Notes under the pieces: model-generated | What the model saw: the letters and a program-made list of their open reading frames with translations, nothing else | Told to the model about the DNA's origin: nothing | Database searches by the model: none | Source: Geobacter sp. UBA4074 | GTDB taxonomy: Bacteria > Desulfobacterota > Desulfuromonadia > Geobacterales > Pseudopelobacteraceae | DNA: 5,904 nucleotides | Assembly (NCBI GenBank): GCA_002383415.1 | Contig: DFYU01000152.1 | Span: forward strand, 17,764-23,667 | Direction: 5' to 3' | Program-made: the position numbers and the translations under genes | Shown: positions 1-5,129 of the stretch, in pieces | How the letters are laid out: the number at the start of each line of letters is the position of its first letter | How positions within the stretch are numbered: the stretch's first letter is position 1

Positions 1-218
1 AAGCTGCTGGCCTGGGCAGCTACCGTCTTCAGGCCAGAACTGCTGCCGTCAGCGCATACGGCCTTTACCTTGTCGGCATAACCCGTCACGTTTCAGAAGC
101 TCGTACCACCCTCTATCTCAAGCATTTATCAACCTTCTCGTCTGCCTATCTGCTGCGTTACATAGTCTCCTGTCCCTGTGCTCTGTTTGAAACGCTGCTT
201 TCTAATCAAAAATACCAC

Positions 219-248
219 TTGTATTTTACAGTCATGGTGTAATATAAA
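219..248 (+). promoter_or_regulatory. Probable promoter and operator-like site of the MerR gene
   Basis: A TTGTAT hexamer at 219-224 is followed by an AT-rich TAATATAAA stretch at 240-248, giving 15- or 18-base spacing depending on which -10 hexamer is chosen (TAATAT or TATAAA). MerR-type promoters often have long spacers, so the 18-base version is attractive. The -35 side overlaps a short dyad, TGTA-TTT-TACA, at 220-230, which could be an autoregulatory operator. Transcription would begin very close to the first ATG at 254. This is inferred from pattern only. Confidence 0.35.
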
Positions 249-253
249 AAATC

Positions 254-691
254 ATGGTCGAGCGTATGGAAAAATACACCTTCAATGAGCTTTGTTCTTT
301 GGTGGAGCTACCGATCAGGACGGTGCGCTATTACATCCAGAAGGGGTTGGTCAGTCCGCCGGAAGGTTCTCGTAAAGGGGCCTATTACACCAATAAGCAC
401 CTTGATGAGCTGCAGGCCATCCGCAAGTGGCAGCGGGCCGGGTTGTCGCTGGAGCGGATCAGGGAGCTGGTTTTTGACGGAACGGTTGAACCGGGTCAGT
501 TGCCGCCGCCACGTGGGCGGCAACCAGGCGACCTAGAGGTCTGGAGTAGGCTGTTTGTCAAAGAGGGGCTGGAGATCCATTTGGAGCCAAAGCTGGCAGG
601 GATGTCGCCGGGGCAAGTACGGGAATTCTGTCGCCGGGTGATGGAACTTGCAGATGCAGTTACAAACGATGCTCCTGAGCGGGCTGAGTGA
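254..691 (+). CDS. MerR-family transcriptional regulator
   Basis: A 145-residue protein with an N-terminal MerR-type winged helix-turn-helix at about residues 7-74. The signature RTVRYYIQKGL (residues 22-32) forms the recognition helix and turn, and the wing and second helix pair run through YYTNKHLDELQAIRKWQRAG and LERIREL. DNA binding as a dimer at a promoter dyad is the expected role. The C-terminal part (about 92-145, with VWSRLFVKEGLEIHLEPKL) is not the cysteine metal-binding loop of MerR, CueR or ZntR: the only cysteines are at 14, inside the helix-turn-helix, and 126, so metal sensing is unlikely. From memory, similar tails occur in regulators beside VIT/vWA-domain genes, but no such gene is visible here. 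No clear Shine-Dalgarno precedes ATG 254; ATG 266 (residue 5) is an equally plausible start. The gene is 107 bases from the next one, so co-transcription is uncertain. Confidence 0.9.
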   Translation: MVERMEKYTFNELCSLVELPIRTVRYYIQKGLVSPPEGSRKGAYYTNKHLDELQAIRKWQRAGLSLERIRELVFDGTVEPGQLPPPRGRQPGDLEVWSRLFVKEGLEIHLEPKLAGMSPGQVREFCRRVMELADAVTNDAPERAE

Positions 692-758
692 GCGTCCAGG
701 TGGTTGGAGGGTTGTTATCGGTTTGCCTGATTTCATCATTCTGCGTCTAGGGCTTTAG

Positions 759-786
759 GTATGGCAGGAGATCATTTCAGCCATAC
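759..786 (+). promoter_or_regulatory. Hairpin next to a ribosome-binding site (5' leader of the CxxC protein gene)
   Basis: GTATGGC (759-765) and GCCATAC (780-786) form a perfect 7-bp stem with a 14-base loop. The stem ends directly before the strong AGGAGG ribosome-binding site at 787-792, which lies 6 bases from ATG 799. The loop itself begins with AGGAG, a decoy of the real site. No T-run follows, so this is not a terminator. It could be a translational control element, or a protein-binding dyad in DNA. The structure is seen directly; the role is inferred. Confidence 0.4.
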
Positions 787-798
787 AGGAGGCCAACC

Positions 799-1719
799 AT
801 GAACAGCTTTAACCGTATCTACACCCAATGCGACATCTGCGGCAAAGATATCCATTACGGCAATGCCGTGCTGGAGATTGAGCGCAATGTTGAGCAGCAC
901 GACTACGATGAAGAAACCGGCCTGCAGACCGTAACCGTAATAGATGCCGATTCATTGGCCACGCTCTGCGCCAGCTGTGGCAACAGCATGGCTAACCGCA
1001 AAGAATTGTGGAAGCTGTTGGTTCAGGAGTTGGAACTGCCCGGCCCAGCCTGTGACGATGACGCGGCGCAAGCAACTGAATCAGGCCTGCCGGAAACCTG
1101 TGACTCTTGCGGCATGGAGTTGACCGTTGGCCGGGCGCGGGTTGCGCTGGTGCAATTGATCGGTCAGGTGGATTGGAGTGAGCAGCGTGATGACAGTGAA
1201 CTTTCCGTAATAGACGGAGAGGATATTCTCTCGTTCTGCCCGGAGTGCGGTAACGGTATGAGTAGCCGCCGGTTGGATCTGGCTATACATAAAGTTCTGG
1301 ATGATCTGGGTGCGCCGGAGCGGCTTGAGGCAGGTGTCGGCACAGAACAAGATGAACAGTACGGTTCACCGGATCAGTCGGTCAAGATTTTGCACATTAT
1401 CGCGAAGGGGGCAGAGATCGCCCTATATGGCTGGAAGGATCGTGATGGAGTCTGGCAGTTTGGACGAGAATCCAGTAAATCGGACCTGTATGATGAAGAT
1501 GCAGGGGCTGAGTTGCAGTATTCTTCCGATAGGGCACCCGGCTGGCATGGCACCCTGGATATGCTGTCACGTTGCCCCTGGTATCGAATGACACCGCTTT
1601 ATGTACACCCGGAATTTACCGAGCAGATTATGGATGGGCTGCTAAACGCGCCGGAAGAACAACAACCGTATATTGACTATGACGCGTGGCAGGCTGTGTG
1701 TAACGACAAAAAACTGTAA
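799..1719 (+). CDS. Uncharacterised protein with two tandem CxxC...CxxC zinc-ribbon-like modules
   Basis: A 306-residue soluble protein of unknown function, with no signal peptide or membrane segment. It carries two matching modules: C11xxC14 with C57xxC60, and C101xxC104 with C147xxC150. In both, the first and second CxxC pairs start 46 residues apart, and the copies are 90 residues apart. Each opens with CDxCG and closes with IDxxx(L/I)...C..CGN.M, indicating internal duplication of a probable zinc-binding treble-clef or ribbon unit. After a linker (about 172-194), a C-terminal domain (about 195-306) carries ALYGWKDRDGVWQFGR, then a W..L..L...PWY...PLYVHPEF pattern; I recall similar patterns in other uncharacterised bacterial proteins. 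The start is set by AGGAGG at 787-792. The coding GC is high (about 67% in one 60-base line counted), unlike the next gene, from which it is separated by only 18 bases. Function could be a regulator, adaptor or immunity-type protein; I cannot decide. Confidence 0.85.
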   Translation: MNSFNRIYTQCDICGKDIHYGNAVLEIERNVEQHDYDEETGLQTVTVIDADSLATLCASCGNSMANRKELWKLLVQELELPGPACDDDAAQATESGLPETCDSCGMELTVGRARVALVQLIGQVDWSEQRDDSELSVIDGEDILSFCPECGNGMSSRRLDLAIHKVLDDLGAPERLEAGVGTEQDEQYGSPDQSVKILHIIAKGAEIALYGWKDRDGVWQFGRESSKSDLYDEDAGAELQYSSDRAPGWHGTLDMLSRCPWYRMTPLYVHPEFTEQIMDGLLNAPEEQQPYIDYDAWQAVCNDKKL

Positions 1720-1724
1720 AATAT

Positions 1725-1732
1725 GGAGGGGG
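1725..1732 (+). promoter_or_regulatory. Ribosome-binding site that fixes the nuclease start
   Basis: GGAGGGGG lies 5 bases before ATG 1738. An earlier in-frame ATG at 1723 overlaps this site and has no ribosome-binding site of its own, so 1738 is the better start. The site sits just after the stop codon of the upstream gene, consistent with translation from a shared mRNA. Confidence 0.75.
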
Positions 1733-1737
1733 ATTTT

Positions 1738-2751
1738 ATGGCATTGTATCAAGTAGGACTAGATCATCAATTGACAGAGATTGAAGCTTCAAGCTTCAAG
1801 AAGCTCAACATACAAGAACGCAAAGACTTGCAAGTGATGCTACGCAATAGCTCTGAAAAAGTTTTCCCTGACTTGCTCGTCTTTTCCGAAGAATTTGGCG
1901 ACTGGCAAGAAAGTTCGAGAAGGATTGATTTGCTTGCTTTAGATAAAGCTGCAAATTTGGTTGTTATCGAGTTGAAAGTAGAAGAAAACGGTAGTCACAT
2001 GGAGTTACAGGCAATACGTTATGCAGCCATGATATCGATCATGAATTTTAGTGATGTAGTCAATGCATATGAGCAGTTTCTTTCTAAATATGCAGATATT
2101 GCAGAAAAGCGAGGACACAACCCAGCAAATGCGCGCGAATACATTCGATCGTTTTTGATAAGAAACAATGACATGTCCGACGAGATAGAAATAAGCAATG
2201 TTCCGAAAATAATGCTTTTATCACCAAGCTTTTCGAAAGAAATTACGACAACGGTTATGTGGTTAATAAATCAGGGGCTTGATATTAGGTGCTATGAAGT
2301 AAAGCCGTATGAGATCGAAACAAAAACATATCTCGATATAGAACAGGTGATTCCACTTCCAACGGCAGAAGAATTCATTGTTAAGTTAAGAGAGAAAAAT
2401 ATTAAGACAGATGAAATTGTAACGGAAAATAAGCGTAGAGCTCGTACTATACCTTTACTGGTCGAACGCGGTTATCTGAAAGAAAACGATCGGCTTTACT
2501 TGGTCAAAATGCCAAAAAATGGAATGATTATAAATGATGATTCGGCTAAGAAAGCTACCTTCATAGACACAAAAAGCTTCAAATGGGATTATGATGGCCA
2601 AATATACAGCTCCTTAGGCCAGCTCTGTGAAGTTATATATGAGAAATTTGTTGGTGAATCAGGCCCTGTTGCATACCAAGGGCCGAACTATTGGGCAAAA
2701 GAGGGAGATAATGTCTCGCTTTGGATTAAGTCAAATGAGCTTGATTCTTAG
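1738..2751 (+). CDS. PD-(D/E)xK nuclease-like protein with probable C-terminal RAMA domain
   Basis: A 337-residue protein (342 if started at 1723). The N-terminal half fits a PD-(D/E)xK nuclease core of the NucS/DUF91-like kind: FPDLLVFSEEFGDW (43-56), RRIDLLALD with D64, then VVIELK with E78 and K80 as the ExK pair, and a helix ELQAIRYAAM with Q91. These are the expected metal-binding and catalytic positions, so the enzyme looks intact. Closely similar N-terminal halves occur widely in uncharacterised bacterial proteins. The last 100 or so residues (IPLLVERGYLKENDRLYL ... YSSLGQLCEVIYEKF ... NYWAKEGDNVSLWIK) resemble a RAMA domain, a module found with restriction enzymes and adenine methylases and thought to read modified DNA. 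The likely role is DNA cleavage in restriction or defence, perhaps dependent on modification; this is inferred. The gene is AT-rich (33-40% GC in two 60-base lines counted, against 60-67% in neighbouring genes), which suggests horizontal acquisition. No methylase is in the window. Confidence 0.8.
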   Translation: MALYQVGLDHQLTEIEASSFKKLNIQERKDLQVMLRNSSEKVFPDLLVFSEEFGDWQESSRRIDLLALDKAANLVVIELKVEENGSHMELQAIRYAAMISIMNFSDVVNAYEQFLSKYADIAEKRGHNPANAREYIRSFLIRNNDMSDEIEISNVPKIMLLSPSFSKEITTTVMWLINQGLDIRCYEVKPYEIETKTYLDIEQVIPLPTAEEFIVKLREKNIKTDEIVTENKRRARTIPLLVERGYLKENDRLYLVKMPKNGMIINDDSAKKATFIDTKSFKWDYDGQIYSSLGQLCEVIYEKFVGESGPVAYQGPNYWAKEGDNVSLWIKSNELDS

Positions 2752-2827
2752 TGTCACCGCGGGGTGCCCATCCCACCGCTTGGAGTGGTGACATCGGGGA
2801 TGCCGGCTTGGGCGGGAGGCCGGTATC
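2752..2827 (+). ncRNA. Two strong tandem hairpins directly after the nuclease gene
   Basis: The first hairpin pairs TGTCACC (2752-2758) with GGTGACA (2787-2793), 7 bp, with an inner GCGG/CCGC stem (2759-2762 with 2776-2779). It begins on the base after the TAG stop. The second pairs GATGCCGGC (2799-2807) with GCCGGTATC (2819-2827), 9 pairs including one G-U, around an 11-base loop. Neither has a T-run, so they are not ordinary terminators. They may protect the mRNA 3' end, or form the first domain of the structured RNA that fills the following region. No convincing promoter was found just upstream. Confidence 0.5.
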
Positions 2828-2831
2828 AATA

Positions 2832-3061
2832 TTGCTCTTTGAATCGTGGGGACGAAGGAAGGCTTTGATGTGTGAACCATCCGTGGGGCAATGACACCCA
2901 CCAGATCGTACCATCAGGCAAGATGTGAGCATTGCCGGTTAAAATGCCGGACGTGACTAAGGCACGTTTCGGACGTATGCGCGACGCCGCCTTTACAAGG
3001 TGTGGCACGTAGCGCCTGAGTCGCTCACAATCTGCCTTCGTCCATGCGATTGAGAGAGCAA
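2832..3061 (+). ncRNA. Candidate structured RNA domain closed by a 27-base long-range stem
   Basis: Bases 2832-2858 pair with 3035-3061 along their full length: 22 Watson-Crick pairs, 3 G-U pairs (2839-3054, 2847-3046, 2848-3045) and only two mismatches (2841/3052 and 2849/3044). They enclose 176 bases. All three wobbles are G-U on the plus strand and would be A-C on the minus strand, which points to a plus-strand RNA. Inside are hairpins GTGGG/CCCAC (2883-2887 with 2897-2901), CATC/GATG (2912-2925), ACGT-TTCGG-ACGT (2964-2976), CCTT/AAGG (2990-3000) and TGAG/CTCA (3017-3027). The loop of the GTGGG hairpin holds GCAATG (2888-2893), complementary to CATTGC (2930-2935): a possible pseudoknot. 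A small transposon with terminal inverted repeats is the alternative, but no flanking target duplication is visible. No coding frame here looks real. Confidence 0.6.
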
Positions 3062-3063
3062 GT

Positions 3064-3522
3064 AAAGTTCAGAACGCTGTCTGTCCGTCCGTGCTCCCTT
3101 GATTGCGAGTCCGGGTAGCGGGCCACTGGATTGGCTTATCAGGCAGCGGGGCGGACAGTGTAATGCTGCCCGCCTCTGAAAACATGCTTTGGCCGTCAGA
3201 CGATGTTGGGTGCCTCTGGCTTACCGGTACTTCAACGGTCTTGGGAAATCCAAGCTTGACGGCTTCCGCTCGCCAGTTGCGGATGAGAGGAGTGTCGCCC
3301 TCTCCAAAGCATGAACCGTTCCACCGGACGAGCGAAAATCGGCTGCCGCCTGGGGGAGAATGCAAGTCGGTTTGTAAGCGGGGTGTGAAGTCGGTTGCCT
3401 GTGGCAATGTCAGCGTCCACCAACAGCCCTGCAAGCTGGCTGCATATACCCGACTGATGGAGGAAATGCCGTCCTCCCCGGTGGAATTTGTGGTGGCAGG
3501 GTACAAAAACGTACATGCCCAA
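3064..3522 (+). ncRNA. Candidate large multibranched structured RNA domain (class unknown)
   Basis: Two long-range perfect stems organise this stretch. CATGCTTTGG (3183-3192) pairs with CCAAAGCATG (3304-3313), enclosing a row of non-overlapping hairpins: ACCG/CGGT (3223-3239), CTTGG/CCAAG (3240-3254), TCCGC/GCGGA (3265-3283) and AGAGG/CCTCT (3286-3303). TTCCACCGG (3319-3327) pairs with CCGGTGGAA (3478-3486), enclosing AGTCGG/CCGACT (3389-3394 with 3450-3455), which itself holds TTGCC/GGCAA (3395-3407) and CAGCC/GGCTG (3424-3442), then GGAGGA/TCCTCC (3459-3477). Upstream, CTGTCCG (3081-3087) pairs with CGGACAG (3152-3158), which lies in the loop of GGCAGC/GCTGCC (3142-3147 with 3165-3170), giving a pseudoknot. 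A last hairpin spans 3495-3519. Open frames on both strands of 3069-3576 lack usable starts and recognisable domains. The size, pseudoknot and branching recall transposon-linked HEARO/IscB omega RNAs, but I cannot match the sequence; the class is unproven. Confidence 0.65.
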
Positions 3523-3602
3523 GGAGGCCGAGGCGGAGAGATCATCACGTTACACTTGTTGTTCTCTCTATCCTAAGCAACACCAATACTAGGCTACCTT
3601 GA

Positions 3603-4020
3603 AGCATCGGGAGTGTAAAATGTGCCGATGCTGAATGTCTGAAGGCGTGCTGTCACCTGTGACGGTAGTGCCCGTGGATTTCACATCGGAGTATTAGAAA
3701 TGCCCTGCAATAGGCTGGTGTGAATTCACATCCTCGACCCCAGAGAGATTACTTGCAGGGCGCCGTGCGGGGCAGTAACCTCCTCCATGCGCGATTGAGC
3801 GCGGCGGATTAAGGTTGCTCCCCTGTACGGCAACAAACGGAGGCTATGTAAGCGTTCCGCCGTTGCTTCATTCATTTTGAGAGATTGTAAAGGGTTGATG
3901 TAGGAAAATTGGTATAAGGCAGTTTTCGGCGGCATGTATCGAGTCTACGTCCCTGGCGTCTGGTGTGCCGGCTATGGTCATGAGCGATTCGTCGAAGTTA
4001 TCTTAGGCTATCCGCCGGCA
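3603..4020 (+). ncRNA. Candidate third structured RNA domain, less well resolved
   Basis: No gene is supportable here, but paired segments are frequent. AGCATCGG (3603-3610) pairs with CCGATGCT (3625-3632). GCCCTGCAA (3702-3710) pairs with TTGCAGGGC (3753-3761), 9 bp, around a GGTGT/ACATC hairpin (3717-3732) whose centre is the palindrome TGTGAATTCACA. CGCCG (3761-3765) pairs with CGGCG (3802-3806), around GCGC/GCGC (3789-3802). GCAAC/GTTGC (3830-3866) encloses CGGA/TCCG. TGCCGGC (3966-3972) pairs with GCCGGCA (4014-4020). Several segments have rival partners, for example CGGCGGAT (3802-3809) with ATCCGCCG (4010-4017), so the fold is not unique. It may continue the same transcript as the preceding domains, or be a separate RNA. 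The AT-rich stretch 4021-4099 that follows holds nothing I recognise except a weak promoter-like pair (TTGTAC 4036, TAATTT 4058). Confidence 0.4.
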
Positions 4021-4099
4021 TTCTGCGTTGCGGCCTTGTACTGTGTGTGAGATCAGCTAATTTATTGTGTTTTGTTCTTGTGGTGATATGTTTTATTCG

Positions 4100-4170
4100 T
4101 AGCCGTCACACCTGCTTAGGTAGGTCGGGAACCTTACTCGGACCCATTTTGCGTGACGGCTATTTTTTTT
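4100..4170 (+). terminator. Strong rho-independent terminator, plus strand
   Basis: TAGCCGTCAC (4100-4109) pairs perfectly with GTGACGGCTA (4153-4162), and eight T follow at 4163-4170. The 43-base apical region folds further (AGGT-CGGGA-ACCT at 4122-4134). On the minus strand the stem is not followed by a T-run, so it acts left to right. There is no coding gene for 1.35 kb upstream on this strand; the terminator therefore argues that the intervening non-coding region is transcribed, either as a long RNA or as a short one starting near 4070. Confidence 0.9.
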
Positions 4171-4295
4171 GCGTACACCAGTCTGCCTTCCCTTTTTCTG
4201 TCTATGTAATTCAAATCATCTGCATGGCAGGGCGGCAACTGCGTACATAGCGGCTGATCCGACTGCTTCATTCTCAGTAGCTGTGCGTAATCAAC

Positions 4296-5129
4296 CTATT
4301 CCGGCAGTTTTTGGCTGCCGGGCGGCAGGAAGTTCTCGCCGGTGACGACGTTTCTGCCGGTCTTGTCTTCCAGGTCGAGACGGGCCTTTTTAGCGATGCC
4401 GCCGCCCTTCTTCCCCGCTTCTTTGTTCTCCTTTATGCCGGTGGCATTGGTGCTTTCGGCAATCTGACGGGTAGACAGCTCGGCCAGGGCGGTAAAGATC
4501 AACTCTGCCTCGCTCATGTGGTCGCGCAGGTTCTGGCTCTTAAGCCCTTTCAGCGTCTTGTGTTCCTGCACCTTCAGTCCGGACCACTCGCGGTGGATGA
4601 TGTCGGTCAGGATGGCAAACTCCGACTCCTCACGAATCTCATGATCCTTCCAGTAGTCGGTCAGCTTGTTGCGGGTTTCCTGGCCGGTCATCCGCTGCTG
4701 AATCCACTTCTCGCTTCTCCCCAGCTGCTGCCAGTAGTTCCGGGCACGGTACAGCGAACGGGACGGATCGGCCATCTCCTGCATCCGCTCGTAGCCGACC
4801 CGGGCCAGCCAGAGTTTGATTGGCTCTGCCTTGGGGCTGGGCACGGACTGGATCAACCGCAGCAGCACTTCGGGGCTAGCAACATCGGTCAGGCGCATTT
4901 TTCCGTCTTCAGCAGGCAGCTTCAACCGGTTACAATTTGTAACCGTTTCACTTCCTTCCTTACCGAGCCTGTTTTTTAGCACCTTCCAGTAGTTTCTGGC
5001 AGCCTGAAAATCGGGCTGCTGCAACAGTGCCCGGATGATATCCACGACTGAGAAATACCAGGTCTCGGTCTGCTCGTCATAGACCCTGCGGATGTCGTAC
5101 CCTTCAAACAGTGCCGGTTTGTGTTCCAT
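4296..5129 (-). CDS. BRO-N/DinD-like protein (phage antirepressor family)
   Basis: A 277-residue protein. Residues about 8-118 form a BRO-N domain, the DNA-binding unit of phage antirepressors and baculovirus BRO proteins: YDIRRVYDE, WYFSVVDIIRALLQQ, ARNYWKVLKNRL, DGKMRLTDVASPEVLLRLIQSVPSPKAEPIKLWLARV. The second half (about 125-277) carries a region resembling E. coli DinD (SEFAILTDIIHREWSGL, HKTLKGLKSQNLRDHMSEAELI, then ALAELSTRQIAE) and a basic, glycine-rich tail (KENKEAGKKGGGIAKKARL). It probably regulates transcription or interacts with DNA or DNA-repair proteins; the exact function in bacteria is not established. GAGG 5 bases before ATG 5129 supports the start, which overlaps the end of the upstream tRNA-modification gene by 26 bases in another frame, so translation may be coupled. 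No intrinsic terminator was seen downstream in 4171-4295; a CTATGTA/TACATAG pair (4202-4208 with 4244-4250) is the only repeat there. Confidence 0.85.
   Translation of the reverse strand: MEHKPALFEGYDIRRVYDEQTETWYFSVVDIIRALLQQPDFQAARNYWKVLKNRLGKEGSETVTNCNRLKLPAEDGKMRLTDVASPEVLLRLIQSVPSPKAEPIKLWLARVGYERMQEMADPSRSLYRARNYWQQLGRSEKWIQQRMTGQETRNKLTDYWKDHEIREESEFAILTDIIHREWSGLKVQEHKTLKGLKSQNLRDHMSEAELIFTALAELSTRQIAESTNATGIKENKEAGKKGGGIAKKARLDLEDKTGRNVVTGENFLPPGSQKLPE
4301..4321. repeat. Perfect inverted repeat at the end of the BRO gene
   Basis: CCGGCAG (4301-4307) and CTGCCGG (4315-4321) form a 7-bp stem with a 7-base loop, lying inside the last codons of the BRO gene (encoding SQKLP). Neither strand has a following T-run, so it is not a canonical terminator; it could stabilise the mRNA end or be incidental. 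Confidence 0.45.
4927..4945. repeat. 19-base perfect palindrome inside the BRO coding sequence
   Basis: CGGTTACAA, a central T, and TTGTAACCG form two 9-base arms around a single base. On the coding strand this encodes TVTNCNR (residues 62-68 of the BRO protein). It has the size and symmetry of a repressor-type operator, so an intragenic protein-binding site is possible, but it may equally follow from a conserved protein motif. Confidence 0.5.

Noticed and set aside
3..89. Minus-strand frame from a GTG at 89 running off the left edge (VTGYADKVKAVCADGSSS...)
   Set aside because: The composition is protein-like and an in-frame stop lies just upstream, but there is no ribosome-binding site and only 29 codons are visible. 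Too little to call.
3..242. Plus-strand frame open from the left edge for 80 codons
   Set aside because: No start codon or recognisable protein segment; it ends inside the MerR promoter region. Retained only as a remote possibility of a gene remnant.
3069..3576. Overlapping open frames of about 157-159 codons on both strands
   Set aside because: The plus frame starts at a TTG (3103) with no ribosome-binding site and the minus frame likewise lacks one. Neither translation shows a recognisable domain or normal composition, and both run across the paired stems of the structured domain.
2752..4170. Group II intron
   Set aside because: Length and structure would fit, but there is no GTGYG 5' end, no recognisable domain V hairpin and no reverse-transcriptase frame.
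2752..4170. CRISPR array, tRNA, RNase P, tmRNA or rRNA
   Set aside because: No regularly spaced direct repeats; no cloverleaf with a T-loop motif; none of the conserved core segments of RNase P, tmRNA or rRNA could be found.
4047..4250. 67-codon plus-strand open frame
   Set aside because: It runs straight through the intrinsic terminator at 4100-4170 and has no ribosome-binding site or domain.
4202..4250. CTATGTA/TACATAG inverted repeat as terminator of the BRO gene
   Set aside because: The stem is AT-rich with a 35-base loop and no adjacent T-run on the minus strand, so it is not a convincing terminator.
4311..4979. 222-codon plus-strand open frame opposite the BRO gene
   Set aside because: It is antisense to a clearly recognisable BRO-N gene and results from GC-rich third positions; no ribosome-binding site.
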